64,000 nt of DNA from Coriolopsis trogii (Eukaryota; Basidiomycota; Agaricomycetes; Polyporales; Polyporaceae), in the NCBI GenBank assembly GCA_020543525.1, contig JAHYIO010000023.1, positions 2,046,001-2,110,000 of the forward strand, written 5' to 3'. The notes beneath the pieces are model-generated. The model was given only the letters and a program-made list of their open reading frames with translations. It was not told the DNA's origin and made no database searches. Made by a program: the position numbers and the translations under genes. Shown piece by piece: positions 21,213 to 33,449 of this stretch (positions are counted from its first letter, which is position 1; every line of letters starts with the position of its first letter).

Positions 21213-21698
21213 TTAGGTCAAAACTCTCTTACGAGCACTGGCACATCATCTACCAATCTCCTTTATACACTCTCGTACAGTATGCACTTAGATCCTCTGT
21301 GGTGGCATAGTATAGTGCGCACTCTAGTCACACCATCAGACATGGTCCCAGCACAACCCGGGGCTTGCCACTCAGAGTGGTACAGTGTGCGGTAGACTCC
21401 TAACCCAAGTCTCTGACACTGACAGAAGTGGTCTGCCTCACGGTGTGGGAGGCTAAGAAGGCGGTGAAACAAAACCAAGGCAGGACACCCTTGGGCTCGT
21501 GTCCCTTGAGGCTAAGACACAGCAAAAGGCCGAGGAGGCTGAGCAGACAGTGTCAGATCGTGCACCTGCTGTTCACATTCCTGGGACAGGAACCGAGATA
21601 GCTCTGTACCCCACACCCTTCGAGATCAGAAGGCTAGACCCGAGTCCTACAACGCACAATGACCCCTTCCACCTTATTCCAACAATCCATCATTCACC

Positions 21699-21938
21699 AT
21701 GAGCCACACTCTCCCCATCACTCCTTCAGAACGCCAAGCCTTAACAGGGCAACTCTTGAAGCTGGAGATTGCACTGCTTGCAAAACAGCTCGAAGAGTTT
21801 GAGAAGGCCCAAAGGGAGGCTCCGGAACTCCGAGCCTTAAAGTGGCAACTTCTGAAGCTGGAGATCGCACTATTCGAGAAACAGCTTGAAGAGTTTGAGG
21901 AGACCCAAAAAGAGGGGTTTTGGTTCGAGCCGCGCTGA
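21699..21938 (+). CDS. Gypsy-1 short coiled-coil frame
   Basis: An 79-codon frame starting MSHTLPITPSERQALTG contains two tandem copies of a ~30-residue helical unit: LLKLEIALLAKQLEEFEKAQ and LLKLEIALFEKQLEEFEETQ. The DNA is duplicated too. It lies where gag should be and ends just inside the start of the protease frame (21920). No capsid or zinc-knuckle sequence is seen. It may be the remains of a gag whose centre was deleted, or a replacement for it. Confidence 0.5.
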   Translation: MSHTLPITPSERQALTGQLLKLEIALLAKQLEEFEKAQREAPELRALKWQLLKLEIALFEKQLEEFEETQKEGFWFEPR

Positions 21939-24900
21939 AAGCCACGTGTGTAGGCTTGTTCTCCAATAGTCGATATGCTGTACTAGGATCGTCATTTGTG
22001 TATGAAGTCAGTCATGATGGACAACACTTTCATATCCCGGTACATCTGTTTGGCAAGTGGCGAGACAAAGAGGTGGTGGCCATGGTTGATAGTGGAGCCA
22101 CTACAAAATTCTTACACCGGCGGTTTGTGACCCAGAACCGCGTCACTACAAGGAAGTTGTCAAGGCCGATTTCTCTTTTCAACATTGACGGTACCAAGAA
22201 TCGCAACAGGACAATATCGGAGGTTGCCGTCTTGGATATGGCAATTGGTGATCACCGGGAAAAGGTGGTCTTCATGAATACAGACATTGGAGATGAAGAC
22301 GTGATCATTGGGCTGGATTGGCTCAGGCAACATAACCCTGACATTGACTGGGAGCGTGGATCACTACAACTATCACGATGTCCATCTACATGCCAGGCGA
22401 CCCAACAAGCAATAACAACTCCTGTGGCAGAGACACGTGATATGGAGATCAGGCTTACGGCGCGTCGAAGCCCAGGTAGAAGTCAGCCGAAACGCAAGAT
22501 AGGTTGCATATGTGCAGCGGTCGCAGCTGTAGAGGATGGATCCGAAGATGTGGGACCCCCGGCACATCGAGAGACCTGGGATGGGATGAAAAGCTCACTC
22601 ATCGACGCATGGGTCAAAGGTAGAACTCTGGAGGATGCACCCCAATTGTTCATTGCAGCAAGTCACACTTACTCTCAGAAGCTGGCTGAACGCGAGTATC
22701 AGAACCGGGATGAAGCACATCCCATCGAGAAAGTTGTCCCGCCACACTACCACGAGTTCCTAAGTGTGTTCTCTAAGGAAGCATCTGAACGTCTTCCAGA
22801 ACATCGTCCCTACGACCATGCGATCGAGCTTATCCCGGACGCAAAGATGTTTCACTCAAAGGTGTACCCTTTGTCGAAGAACGAATGTCACCAAAGGCTA
22901 TATTCGTGAGTTGAAATCGCCCATCTCTTCTCCATTGTTCTTCGTCAAGAAAAAGGATGGCTCGCTACGTCCAGTGCAGGACTATCGACGACTCAACAAC
23001 ATCACTGTGAAGAACCAATACCCGCTCCCGCTGATCTCTGAACTCACGGACCGATTGAAGCAAGCCAAGTACTTCACAAAGCTTGACATTTGATGGGGCT
23101 ATAAAAATGTCCGTATAAAGACCAGAGACGAGTGGAAGGCTGCCTTTGTGACCAACCGCGGACTATTCGAGCCTACTGTCATGTTCTTTGGCTTAGTGAA
23201 CTCTCCCAGCACATTCTCAGTGTTCATGAACGACATCTTCAAGGACGTCATCATCATGGGCAAAGTCATGATCTATCTCAACGACATTCTGATCTTCACT
23301 AAGGATCTTCTGCAAACCCAAGAAGTGTGAGTTTGAACAGTCAAAAGTGGAATACCTGGGAGTCCTGGTGTCTGAGAACAAGGTGGAGATGGATCCGGTG
23401 AAGGTTTGGGGTGTTGCGGACTGGCCGACCCCACGTAATGTTGCCGATGTCCGGAAGTTCCTAGGCTTTGCAAACTTCTATTGCCAATTTATCAAGGACT
23501 TTAGCTCCATCTGCCGTCCGTTCTACAATCTCACAGGAGAGACACCATGGAAGTGGGAAGCTGAGGAGCAGGAGACATTTGATGAGCTGAAATGACAGTT
23601 TACGCAGAGTCCAGTCCTACGCATTTACGACCAAGAGTGGAAAACCTGGATCGAGGTTAACGCCTCCGGATTTGCAACGGGAGCAGTGCTATCGCAGGAG
23701 TCTGAGGATGGAAAATGGCACCCGGTCGCATTACACTCTGAATCTATGAACAATGTGGAACGCAATTACGAGATCTATAATAAAGAGATGCTCGCAATCA
23801 TTTGAGCTCTACAGACTTGGCGTCATTATCTCGAAGGGCTACCATCAACGTTTGAGATCCAGTCAGACCACAAGAACCTGGAGTACTGGCGCACTGCACA
23901 GAATCTGACCCGATGACAAGCACGCTGGGCTCTCTATCTGTCCCGATTCGACTTCGTGGTTACACACAAACCGGGTACCTTGAATGGTCGCGCCAATGCG
24001 CTCTCTCGGAGACCTGATCAACAACGTAGCGACAACAATGACAATCTGGCACGCACAGCTCTCACACCGGACAGATTTCGAGTCATGGCCACACAACGGA
24101 AACATCTTGCACTAGTTGCAGATGCGGGTCTGCTACGCAAGATTCGCTCTGGCAGTGAGAAGGACAAGGAGGTAGCCAAAGCTTTGCAAAAGCTGACACA
24201 CCTTGGACCGGCACAGTTACAACACGATCTGACAGACTGGAATATGGAGAATGGCCTGATCCTGTACTGCGGAAAAGTCTATGTCCCTAAGGATGTGATG
24301 CTGCGAACCGAGATTGTTAAGATGCACCATGACGCACCACCAGCCGGACATCCAGGCCAGTGGAAAACAGTTGAGCTTGTTAGTCGGAACTACTGGTGGC
24401 CAGGCATGGTCAGCTTCATCTGGGAGTACATCGACACCTGCGACGTGTGCCATTGGGCGAAGATCTTGCATTCCCGACCCCATGGACCGCTGAAGCCGAA
24501 TGAAGTGCTGGACAGACCTGGACAAATTGTGACCTGCAACTACACACAGGCCTACTGGAAGTCGATAGTTTCAACGTATTGCAGCTGATTGCAGACCGCC
24601 ATAGCAAACTAATTCACCTGACCGCCTGTTGCAATGACATTATGGCGGAAGGCACAGCGGACAGCTTCATTCGTGACTACTTCCATCTTCACGGCCTCCC
24701 ATGACTCATCATCTCAGATCAAGGGCCACAGTTTGCTAGCAAGCTGTTTCATGCAGTCCTCAAGGGTCTCGGGATCACGAGTGCGTTGTCGACAGCGTAC
24801 CACCCCTTGACAGATGGCCAGTCCGAACGGTGGAACCAGGAAGTGGAAGCATATCTGCACATGTTCTGCTCGCAGCGACGGGATGATTGGGTCAAATAGC

Positions 24901-25573
24901 TGCCAATCGCGGAGTACGCGCTGAACTCTCGATCACAGGCTTCGACTGGACACTCCCCTTTCTACCTGACATACGGCTTCAACCCGGAGTTCCAGGTTCC
25001 AGTATGCCCAATGGATGTTCCAGCAGCAGACCAACAGCTGGATGAGTTGCGTAGAGCAAGGGAGGACGCCACTGCAGCACTCAATCTAACCGCCAAACGA
25101 ATGAAGACACACTTCGACAAGCATGTGCATGACACACCGCAGCTGCAGCCCGGACAGAAGGTGTGGGCAATCTACGCATCATGGGAATACCATAGAAACT
25201 AGTCGACCAACAAGCAGGACCATATCCAGTGGTACGGAAGGTGGGGGAACTCGTGTATGAGCTGGATCTGCCGAAGAACCTGTTGGTCCACCCTGTCTTC
25301 CATGTCTCACTCCTCACGCCACACAAGATGAGCATGCTACCTAGACATCACCCCCCAGAACCCGCTCCTATCACAGTGCAGGGTGAAGAGGAGTACAAAG
25401 TGGAGAAGATCCTGGACTCCCGCCAACAGGGCTGCTAGAAGAAGCTGCAATACCTCATCCAGTGGAAAGGGTGGGGGCCTGAACACACTAGCTGGGAAGA
25501 TGCATCCAACCTGACTTATGCACCACAACGTGTGGCCGACTTCTATCGTCGCTATCCCAAAGCTCCATCATGA
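21920..25573 (+). pseudogene. Gypsy-1 pol, protease to chromodomain
   Basis: Aspartic protease: VAMVDSGATTKFLHRRF near 22090 and IIGLDWLRQHNPDIDW near 22310. Reverse transcriptase: [20 protein letters not shown] near 22960 and FGLVNSPSTFSVFMNDIF near 23190. The active site reads YLND at about 23274 instead of YxDD. RNase H has VNASGFATGAVLSQ, with N for the catalytic D. The HHCC zinc part lies at about 24325-24460 (HHDAPPAGHPGQ.., CDVC). The integrase core follows ([27 protein letters not shown]). The chromodomain at about 25390-25560 has EYKVEKILDSR and LIQWKGWGPEHTSWED. Stops at 23091, 23593 and about 23803, 23914, 24700, 24897 and 25435 fit C-to-T or G-to-A changes. Confidence 0.93.
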
Positions 25574-25599
25574 GGACATGATGCTTAGGGGGGAGGTAA

Positions 25600-25943
25600 T
25601 ATTATGACCATAGGTCTCCCAGACTCTATCATTTCCTTTTCCAATTGCTAGTACCCATAGTTGCCTTATTCGGACTTCCTTTTGTTCTCTACTCCCACAC
25701 TGAGCGCTATTGTTCTCCATAGTATATAAGACCACGCGCGCTACCTAGAGACACCACTTTTGACCTCTTGTCCCCAGGTGAGCCCCTCTGTATTTCACTC
25801 TGTAGATACTTTGCTCAATATACTTGTCCCTAGTCTGCTCGTCAAGCCCTTGCTCCACCTTTCTGCTCAAGGTCTTGTCTCTCTCGCGTGCCCCTGCTCG
25901 TCTTGCCCGACTTCCACGCCTATCTCGACGATCAGTTGTAACA
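25600..25943 (+). repeat. Gypsy-1 3' LTR
   Basis: 344 bp, the same length as the 5' LTR, starting TATTATGACC (G-to-A at base 2) and ending CAGTTGTAACA. It is preceded by the polypurine tract AGGGGGGAGG. Confidence 0.95.
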
Positions 25944-25948
25944 GTCAG

Positions 25949-26253
25949 CCCATCTATATATAAACCCAGATCTGTCAGCTTAGCTATATATAACCCCTGC
26001 TCAGTCATCTGCAGCCTTATGACTCCATTTCTATGTCACTGCCATGTCACTATACCATTTATAGCAGTTTACATTGTACTGTATATAATTGCCAAGGATT
26101 CTATCAAGGAACCCCAGCTCAATCTCCTTGTTTACCTAACTTGTACCATGAGGTTTCTGAATAGAATAGTGTTCTATTCTCTTCTCACATCTTTGCCACA
26201 TCTTGCTATGCACTCAAAGGCCATAGCATCCCTCACTTAGACCAATCTTAATA
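25949..26253 (+). repeat. Gypsy-2 5' LTR, second part
   Basis: Resumes the interrupted LTR at CCCATCTATATATAAACCCA and ends ATCTTAATA, where other copies end ATCTTAACA. It contains the TATA-like TATATATAA near 25955. Confidence 0.85.
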
Positions 26254-28620
26254 TTAGATTGAAGCTTTGGATTTCTCACCCACTGACAGTGCAAGGATAA
26301 GTCTCTGGAGGAGAGTAGCTTGAACACTACAATCCGCAACACACAGAATTAGCAGAAGACTCAACATATTGATAGGAAGTCAATTAGGATTCTTAGGTGC
26401 AGTTATTGACAAAAGAACTCCTAGTATCAGGGCATAGACAATAGAAGACAACAATCAGACCTTAGCCAAAGAATCCACAAGGGGGATTTACAGTCATTTT
26501 CAATATCTGCCATCTTCCTTTCCCAGCCTAATGTTCCAAGCTTGGCTTGAATTACAGATCACCAATCTCCTCAACATCATTGATGTAACCAACACCAATC
26601 TTCTCAGGAGAGAAGACCATTCATTGTTCCATTGCTACCAGAAAACCATCTTGGCAAGGAATCTGCTCATTGCATGGGAACTCGACACTCCTATCTATCC
26701 CCGTGAATGAGTTGGGTAACAAACCTAACATGCAACCAGAAACTACATTGATATAACAAGAGCACATCTCAAGATGTTTAATACCATGCCAAGAATGCAG
26801 AGTGGAGAATCCGCAAATATCAGCCTTGCCCAAATAGGCTTCTGGAAGGACCATCACTTCCCAAAGAAGTTTGGACACACCACTTTAAACCAACCAGGGA
26901 CAACCAACCAAGTGGAACAAAATACGTAAAGCCCAGAGCAAGGGTAGTATCCAGAAATTGGACTCCAGCACCAACCCCAGAAAGATTGACAGTATCGCTC
27001 CCTATCATTAATATACTAGTAATCAGGAAATCATCACTACTTGAAGCCAAATTACAAGCCAAAGAACATTCCATAGCAGAAGAACCATTACTCAAACCAG
27101 AATCACAGGCCAAAAGAGACTCTTCTTCTGAAGAATCAGACAAAGAAGCCAAAATCATTATTATCCAACTAAGAAATCCCACACTAGTACCCAAAATGTC
27201 GGTAACACATTCAATCTCAACCTTCACGAGTGTTGAGACTGTGCCGACTCCAAAGTCCGAAAGCTGGGGATCAGTGGAGATGTGACCGGAGACACAAGGG
27301 GTCTGGCGGTGTTCAGAGTTCAGCGGGGTGAGGACTTCGGCGAAGCTATTGACAACACCCTAAGTACACGTGGGTGTCCTCGACTTGCGAGAGGAGGTGG
27401 AAACGCAGAGACCGAGAGGAGCAAAAGTACGAAGTCTGACTTCGAGTCGGACAACGAGAGGACGAGATAGAAGGATGAGCAATATTCTAAGTGATGACCG
27501 GAGTTCGGAGTCTGGAGGTCAGGGCCAGAGGTCAGACATGGACTTAGAGAAGAACACGTAGAATTCAAAGGGTAATGAGATATCTGAACTCAGATACAAG
27601 TCTACTGCTACTGAACCTTATATAGTCAGAACTCCAGCCAAGGTCTTGGCAAAATCAGCATAAGTAGACCAGGAGTCCGATCGGGAATCAGAGTAGATCA
27701 AAGTCCGTTGTTCGTAACCTGATTGGACTGATCGGAGTATAGTAACAATCATAAATGCAATAGGACCTATCAAAAAGAGATGAAACTAAGGTATTAGACA
27801 TAAAAGGTTAGCACGGTCAGATATCGGGGTTCAGGGTTCGGGGTTCAGGTCCGATCAGCATGGGACCTAACAACAAGACACATATCAGGAATTCAAGAAC
27901 CATCCAGAGAAAGTGAAATGGATAGCCTGGAAGCACTGATGGGAGGAAATTTATCACTCCCAAAATAGCCAGGAAAGCCCAGGTTAAAGAACCAAGAACA
28001 TTTGAAGGAAGAAGAGAAGAAGCATGACAATTTTTACATGACCTATACCTTCTATTTGAAGGAAGACTTAGTGATTACATCACTGATTGCGCTAGAATTG
28101 TCACAGCACTCTCCTAGTTTGGCGGAAAGGTAGAATGGTGGGTCAACACCATAGTGCATGTTGTCCAGGAGAAAATTGATGGAACCCCTAGAAGACTCGG
28201 AATATGGAAAACATTTGAGAAGCAATTCCTCCTTGTTTTTGCACCAATTGAGGAAAAAGCCATAGTCTTGGTCCAACTGACCAATCTCAAGTTTCATAAC
28301 TATAAGATTATTGATGAATTCCATGTGGAGTTTATTCAACTTAGTTAATTAGCCAATATCAATGGAAAAAATGGCATTATTGGCAATCTATCAACTCAAA
28401 TTATCTCTGCCAATAAGTGGCCCTTATTTATATAAAAGTTACAAGTATGCTTGATTGGTTTGATCGAGTTACAGAACTACAGCATTCCTATACTTGTAAC
28501 CTGGCAATAGATGCAATCCAGGGAAGCTGAAAAATAAGGACAGGACAGGAACACAACACCAATTTCAGAGAAAGATTCACAAGAAACCCCACCATTTGAG
28601 CAATCACTACTACCCGGCTA
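26254..28620 (+). pseudogene. Gypsy-2 leader and gag, split by solo LTR
   Basis: From about 26900 a gag-like frame is rich in acidic and Lys residues (LEAKLQAKEHSIAEEPLLK; SSSEESDKEAKIIIIQL). It runs into the inserted LTR at 27231. Beyond it, from about 27990, it continues with KEPRTFEGRREEA, FLHDLYLLFEGRL and KTFEKQFLLVFAPIEEKA, the capsid pattern of Ty3/Gypsy. A plausible order of the two halves is restored when the insert and its target duplication are left out. Several stops are present. The zinc-knuckle region is not clear. Confidence 0.65.
27231..27872 (-). mobile_element. Solo LTR of the Gypsy-3 family, in Gypsy-2 gag
   Basis: A 642-bp LTR in minus orientation, the same length as the LTR at 39156-39797 and alignable along all of it (TGTTAGGTCC at the right end, GGCACAGTCTCAACA at the left, read on the minus strand). 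The target duplication is ACGAG (27226-27230) and ACAAG (27873-27877). The single difference is a CpG-to-CpA change after insertion. It carries many more A and T than the 39156 copy at matching CpG sites. Confidence 0.9.
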
Positions 28621-28849
28621 GATCAGAAGATGCAAGAAGAACTTATGCAACAAAACGCATGCTTCTATTACCAAGAAGACATCGAGCATCATAATGTTCA
28701 AAGAAGAAGGTTCCCAATCAGGAAGCTAGGGTCATGGAAGAAGAAGAACCAATGGAAGAAGCCTATATTGCAGCCATTGGTTCAGAGTCAATCAACTATA
28801 ACAAGAAGGATTTTTGATAGGACGACTCGCCTCAGTGCTAGGATCGTCT

Positions 28850-29373
28850 AAAATTTGGAACTATACTATTCTCTTTGTAACCATCAGTGAATCAAGAAAA
28901 TTAGCATATTTATTAAGTGGTTACATTAAAAATGGTCCCAAGGTCGTTGGAATCAAGGCTCTATTTAACTTAGGAGCTGATGCAACAATCATTAATCAAC
29001 GAATTATTGATCAATATCAATTATCTACAACTCAGCTACCTCATTCAATCTGATTCAGGAATACGGTTGACAGCATCAATATCATTGAAACAGTAACCCA
29101 TTGATTGGAAACCAACTTTATCATCTGGAGTCACAGCCTACCCACCAACTTCTATGTTGCCAATCTAGGAAGAGACAATGCCATATTGGGGATACTATGA
29201 ATCAAGAAGTATAACACCCAAGTACATTGGGCTACCAGTATATTCCAATCTGAATTCAAATTGGTCAAGAAGCAATAGATAATCTGGGATTATCAAAGAA
29301 GACACGAACCACCACCAGGAATGCCCATGTGGAGATTGGAAACAACCTCCATTTCCAGATCACAAGATAGAGT
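28850..29373 (+). pseudogene. Gypsy-2 protease region
   Basis: Reads KIWNYTILFVTISESRKL, then VVGIKALFNLGADATIINQR. The aspartic protease motif DSGA is changed to NLGA, so the catalytic Asp is lost, by a change compatible with G-to-A. The frame continues with stops to the MITE insertion at 29375. Confidence 0.7.
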
Positions 29374-29374
29374 A

Positions 29375-29828
29375 TAGTGACGGCCGTTATTGATGCAACC
29401 CCCCCTTTTCAGAAGGTCGTTCCCATCTGCCAGACTTGCCTCTATTCCAGCGCTATGCTGATGCTGCCCATCTCGTTTTCTGCTCGCCCTTTGTCGAATG
29501 CCCTCAGATCTTCTAGCATGGACAATACATGACTCTACAATAACACAGTGAAATTTTCCAGCTGAGATTTGAGGTAGTAGGATTGAAGTCCAGGATTACT
29601 CAGAACAGCTTCAGTTGATCTTGTTGATGGGTCAATATCATTTGTAAAGTAATGCCTAGTGTATAGAGAGTAGAATCTACAATGAATGCAAGTAAGAGAG
29701 GTCTGTATGATGTGAACAAGCAAAGCCCTACCCAATTAGTGCCGGGATGAAGCTGGAATAGCGGTGTTTTTGGCAGATGAGATCGACCTTCCAAAAAGGG
29801 GGGGTTGCATCAATAACGGCCGTCACTG
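29375..29828. mobile_element. Tc1/mariner-type MITE
   Basis: A 454-bp element with ~46-bp inverted ends: AGTGACGGCCGTTATTGATG followed by CAACCCCCCC on the left and the complement on the right. A TA duplication flanks it (29373-29374 and 29829-29830). The CAGTG start is shared with the mariner at 11948, but the rest of the ends differ, so another family moved it. No transposase is encoded. It interrupts Gypsy-2 between protease and reverse transcriptase. Confidence 0.9.
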
Positions 29829-29839
29829 TAATCACCTAT

Positions 29840-32776
29840 AACCAAATTGAGGCATGGGAAGAGGAAGACTGGTGGAGTCAATCTGGAAGTGCAACCATTG
29901 GGAAACTATGGAAAAAACAAAATCAATTCAACCTATTTGTCAACCGAGTTACCAAAGCAACGAAACTAGCTGTTCAAGCGATGCAAAACAAAAAATATAC
30001 AAGATCCAAAAGAATTTCTGCCAGAATATCTCCATCAATACAAATCTATCTTCAAGAAGACATCAGCCGAACAATTCTCGACCCAAGACCATAGGACCAT
30101 GCAATAGATCTGAAACTGGAGTTCAAACCAAAAGATTGCAAAATATACCCATTATCCCTAACAGAACGAAAGGAACTCAACAAGTTTATGGACAAAAATT
30201 TAGCAAAAGGATATGTCCAAACATTCAAGTCACCCATGGCCTTGCCTTTTTTCTTTGTCCAAAGAAGGATGGAAGCATGCGGCCAATTCAAGATTATTGT
30301 TACCTAAACGATGGAACAATAAAAATGTATACCCACTACCACTAATCTCAGACTTAACAGATTGATTGGCAGAAGCCAAAATTTTTTCTAAACTGTATAT
30401 ATAAGCTGGATATAACAATGTTAGCATCAAAGACAGGGACCAGTAGAAAGCAGCATTCAAGACTCCAAGAGGACTATTTGAACCTATTGTCATGTTCTTT
30501 AAGCTATACAATGCACCAGCCACATTCCAAGCTATGATGAATGACACTTTTCAAGACTATCTATCCAAAGGATGGATAGTAATATATATAGATGACATAC
30601 TAATCTTTTCTAAAACCATTGCAGAACATCGGAAAAGAACCGAACTAGTAATCAAAAGACTCAGAGAACACGATCTGGACAAATTGCCATGGACCCAATC
30701 AAACTAGAAGGTCTAGCTCAATGGCCAATATCAACTACCATCAAACAAGTGCAAAGTTTTTGTTAGATTTTGTATAAATTTTACAAAAGATTTATCTAGA
30801 ACTATTCTCATCTGGCAAAACCATTAATCAAACTAACAAAAAAGGGACAAAAGTTCGAATGGTCACAGGAATGTCACAAGGCATTTGACACACTTAAGGC
30901 CAGATTCCAAAAAGCATCTATCCTACAAATACCAGATGTTGAAAGACCATTCCAAATTGAATGTGATACCTCCAAAGTAGCAACAGGGGCAGTGTTACGA
31001 CAATTAGGAACCAACAAGTTATGACATTCTTGTGCCTATCTTTCTAAAACATTTTCTGAACCAGAAAGAAATTACCAAATCTACGATAGGGAATTACTAG
31101 CAATTATTTGAGCACTAGAAGCATGGAGACATTACCTTCAAGGCGCAAAACATTTAGTACAAATCCTATCAGATCACAAGAACTTGACTTATTTAAATTG
31201 GCATAGAAACTAAATTGACAACAAGCAAGAGGGAGCCTATACTTATCACAATTCAATGTTCAATTAATACACCAACTGGGTAAAATGATAACCCAAGCAG
31301 ACACTCTATTAAGAAGAGCCGATCATGACCCAGGAAACCATGACAATGAAGAAGTAACCTTGCTACCTAATGAATTATTCGTCAACAGCATCAATATTGA
31401 ATTGCAAGAAAATTTTGGGATACAACATCAAGGGATTGCATAGTTATGGAATCCACAAACAACATATGGCATCTCAACAAGAAGCCACTTATCAGCAACA
31501 GAGAAGACTGGAAGATGGTTGATGGCATGTTAATGTTTAAGCGAAGGGTATATGTACCACCAAATCTTGATCTCTGACAAGAAGTGGTCAGACTGCATCA
31601 TAATCCTGCATTAATGGGACATCCAGGCATCCAGAAAACATACAAACTGGCATCAAGAGAATACTGGTGCCCGGACATGCGCCAATTTGTCACCCAATAC
31701 GTCAAGGGATGTGCAACTTGTCAAACAGCAAAAGTCAACACACATCCTACCAAAACTGGACTAATGCCGATTCCACATGCACAAAATCTTTGACCATTCA
31801 GTACTATCACCATGGATTACATCACAGCTCTACCAGAATCCAATGGCTTCGACGCAATACAAGTAGTAGTTGATTATGACGTAACTAAAGCTATTGTGTT
31901 GACAGCATGCACCAAAAAAACCAGTGCCATGGACACAGCCAAGATGCTGGAGCAAGATGTGTACAAACAATTCAGTTTACCAGCCTGAATTATATCTGAT
32001 AGAGGTCACACCATCCACAAACCGACGGCCAGTCGGAAAGAACAATACAAGAAATAGAAGTAGCATTGCGTATACTGCGGAAACTACCCGAATACATGGA
32101 GTGACAAATTAGCGCAATTTGAATTTGCACACAACCATCGCACTCATTTAGTTACCAACCAATCACCCTTTGAATTACTCATGGGATATCAACTGAAAGC
32201 TATACCAGTGACCAAGCCAACAGTGAAACACCCTAGCACAGAGGAAAGATTAGCCGACTTGCAGGAACAACGTAAACAAGCTTTGGCAAGCCATGACAAA
32301 GCCAACCTAGCCATGGCCAAGCAATATGCAGGAGGAAACTACATGTTCAAAAAAGGAGACAAAGTCTACCTTGGATCCACGAATCTCAAATTAGCTTACC
32401 CAAATTGGAAACTAGTACCAAAACAAGAAGGACCCTTTGTAATTGATAATGTAATAGGACCTGTTATAGTGCAGCTTTGATTAACTAAATCATGAAAGAT
32501 CCACTCAGTGTTCCATGTGGCATCACTCACCCCGTATCACAAAACGGTGGAGCACAGGCTGAATTACCAATCACCACCACCTGAAATTATCAGTGGAGAA
32601 GAAGAATGGGAAATAGAAGCTATCATTAATCATCAGAAACCAGCCAGAGGTGGAGTCCAATACCAATCACATGGAAGAGTCAGCCTTCTTACGAGAACCA
32701 ATGGCTATATGAAAGGGACCTCAAACATGCACAAACAATTCTGAAGGCCTATAAAAAGCAACACAGAATGGCTTAA
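29840..32776 (+). pseudogene. Gypsy-2 RT, RNase H, integrase, chromodomain
   Basis: Reverse transcriptase pieces: YPLSLTERKELNKFMDKNLA near 30140, KKDGSMRPIQDYCYLND near 30265, and GWIVIYIDDILIFSKTIAEH near 30570 with an intact YIDD. RNase H: FQIECDTSKVATGAVLRQL near 30950, ERNYQIYDRELLAII near 31070. The HHCC integrase zinc part is at about 31590-31740 (HHNPALMGHPG; GCATCQTAKV). The core has ALPESNGFDAIQVVVDYDV and FAHNHRTHLVTNQSPFELL. The chromodomain has EEEWEIEAIINHQ near 32595 and, one frame over, WKSQPSYENQWLYERDLKHA, ending at 32776. There are many stops and at least four frame slips. It is more decayed than Gypsy-1, in keeping with its being the host of that insertion. Confidence 0.85.
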
Positions 32777-32784
32777 ACAGAACC

Positions 32785-33438
32785 ATGTCCCACTTCTCTT
32801 TTCCATCCAACATTCTGGATGAACTTCAATACCCTAAGTACGATGCCCCACAAAGTCCTCCTTATAATCCTAATCCTCTTCCCCCTCCAACAAGTCCTCA
32901 ATATTTTCCCACCTCCCATCAACAATCTTCACTAGAACCTTCAACTTTCACAGCCCCCTATCTTCCCACAGCATCTTCTTCTCATTTTGTCCCAGCTCCA
33001 ATCCCTGTTTGGCCTATTCCTATTCATTCTTTGTTATCTGCTTTTATACCTTGTCCCCCTGTTCCACCTATCCTCTCAACTGCAACTTCTTACCAATCCA
33101 ACCCCTGTCCACACTTCAATCCTCCTTCATCTCCAGATCAGTTTGCTGACCTCCCAGATCTTGAACCAATCCCTGGCCTCACTATCACCCATGATCACAA
33201 TGCCCCACCAGCAACCCCAACTGAACTTGCAACAACCCTAGAACCCTCACAACCACTGCCACCACTGCAGCAACCACAACAACCACCACCCCCGATCCTC
33301 CTCCCTAACGAATTCTTCCAGTTTACACACTCCCTCATCAATCTCATGGCAGCTGCCCACGCTCTCAGTTATTCACTCCAGCCATTACAAATTCCAGTCA
33401 TACAACTACCTCCCCTACCTCCAGACCAGCTTCCATAG
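32785..33438 (+). CDS. Extra frame in Gypsy-2, Pro-rich protein
   Basis: A 217-codon frame starts MSHFSFPSNILDELQYPKYD only 9 bp after the chromodomain stop. It is unusually rich in Pro, Ser and Gln (PPYNPNPLPPPTSPQYF; LQQPQQPPPPILLPNEFFQF) and ends ALSYSLQPLQIPVIQLPPLP. It has no stop within it, although the pol genes before it are full of stops. No known domain is recognised. It sits in the place where env-like or captured genes occur in some Gypsy elements. It may be one gene with the next frame, joined by splicing or a lost stop. Confidence 0.5.
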   Translation: MSHFSFPSNILDELQYPKYDAPQSPPYNPNPLPPPTSPQYFPTSHQQSSLEPSTFTAPYLPTASSSHFVPAPIPVWPIPIHSLLSAFIPCPPVPPILSTATSYQSNPCPHFNPPSSPDQFADLPDLEPIPGLTITHDHNAPPATPTELATTLEPSQPLPPLQQPQQPPPPILLPNEFFQFTHSLINLMAAAHALSYSLQPLQIPVIQLPPLPPDQLP

Positions 33439-33449
33439 TGACAGGACTC

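Larger units (their letters stand above)
20869..25943 (+). mobile_element. Gypsy-1 chromovirus, nested in an LTR
   Basis: A 5075-bp Ty3/Gypsy element with two 344-bp LTRs and a perfect 5-bp target duplication GTCAG (20864-20868 and 25944-25948). Order of parts: LTR, short coiled-coil frame, protease, reverse transcriptase, RNase H, integrase and chromodomain, polypurine tract (AGGGGGGAGG at 25587-25596), LTR. The chromodomain places it among chromoviruses, which target heterochromatin. Stops in pol make it inactive. A normal gag is not present. Confidence 0.95.
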
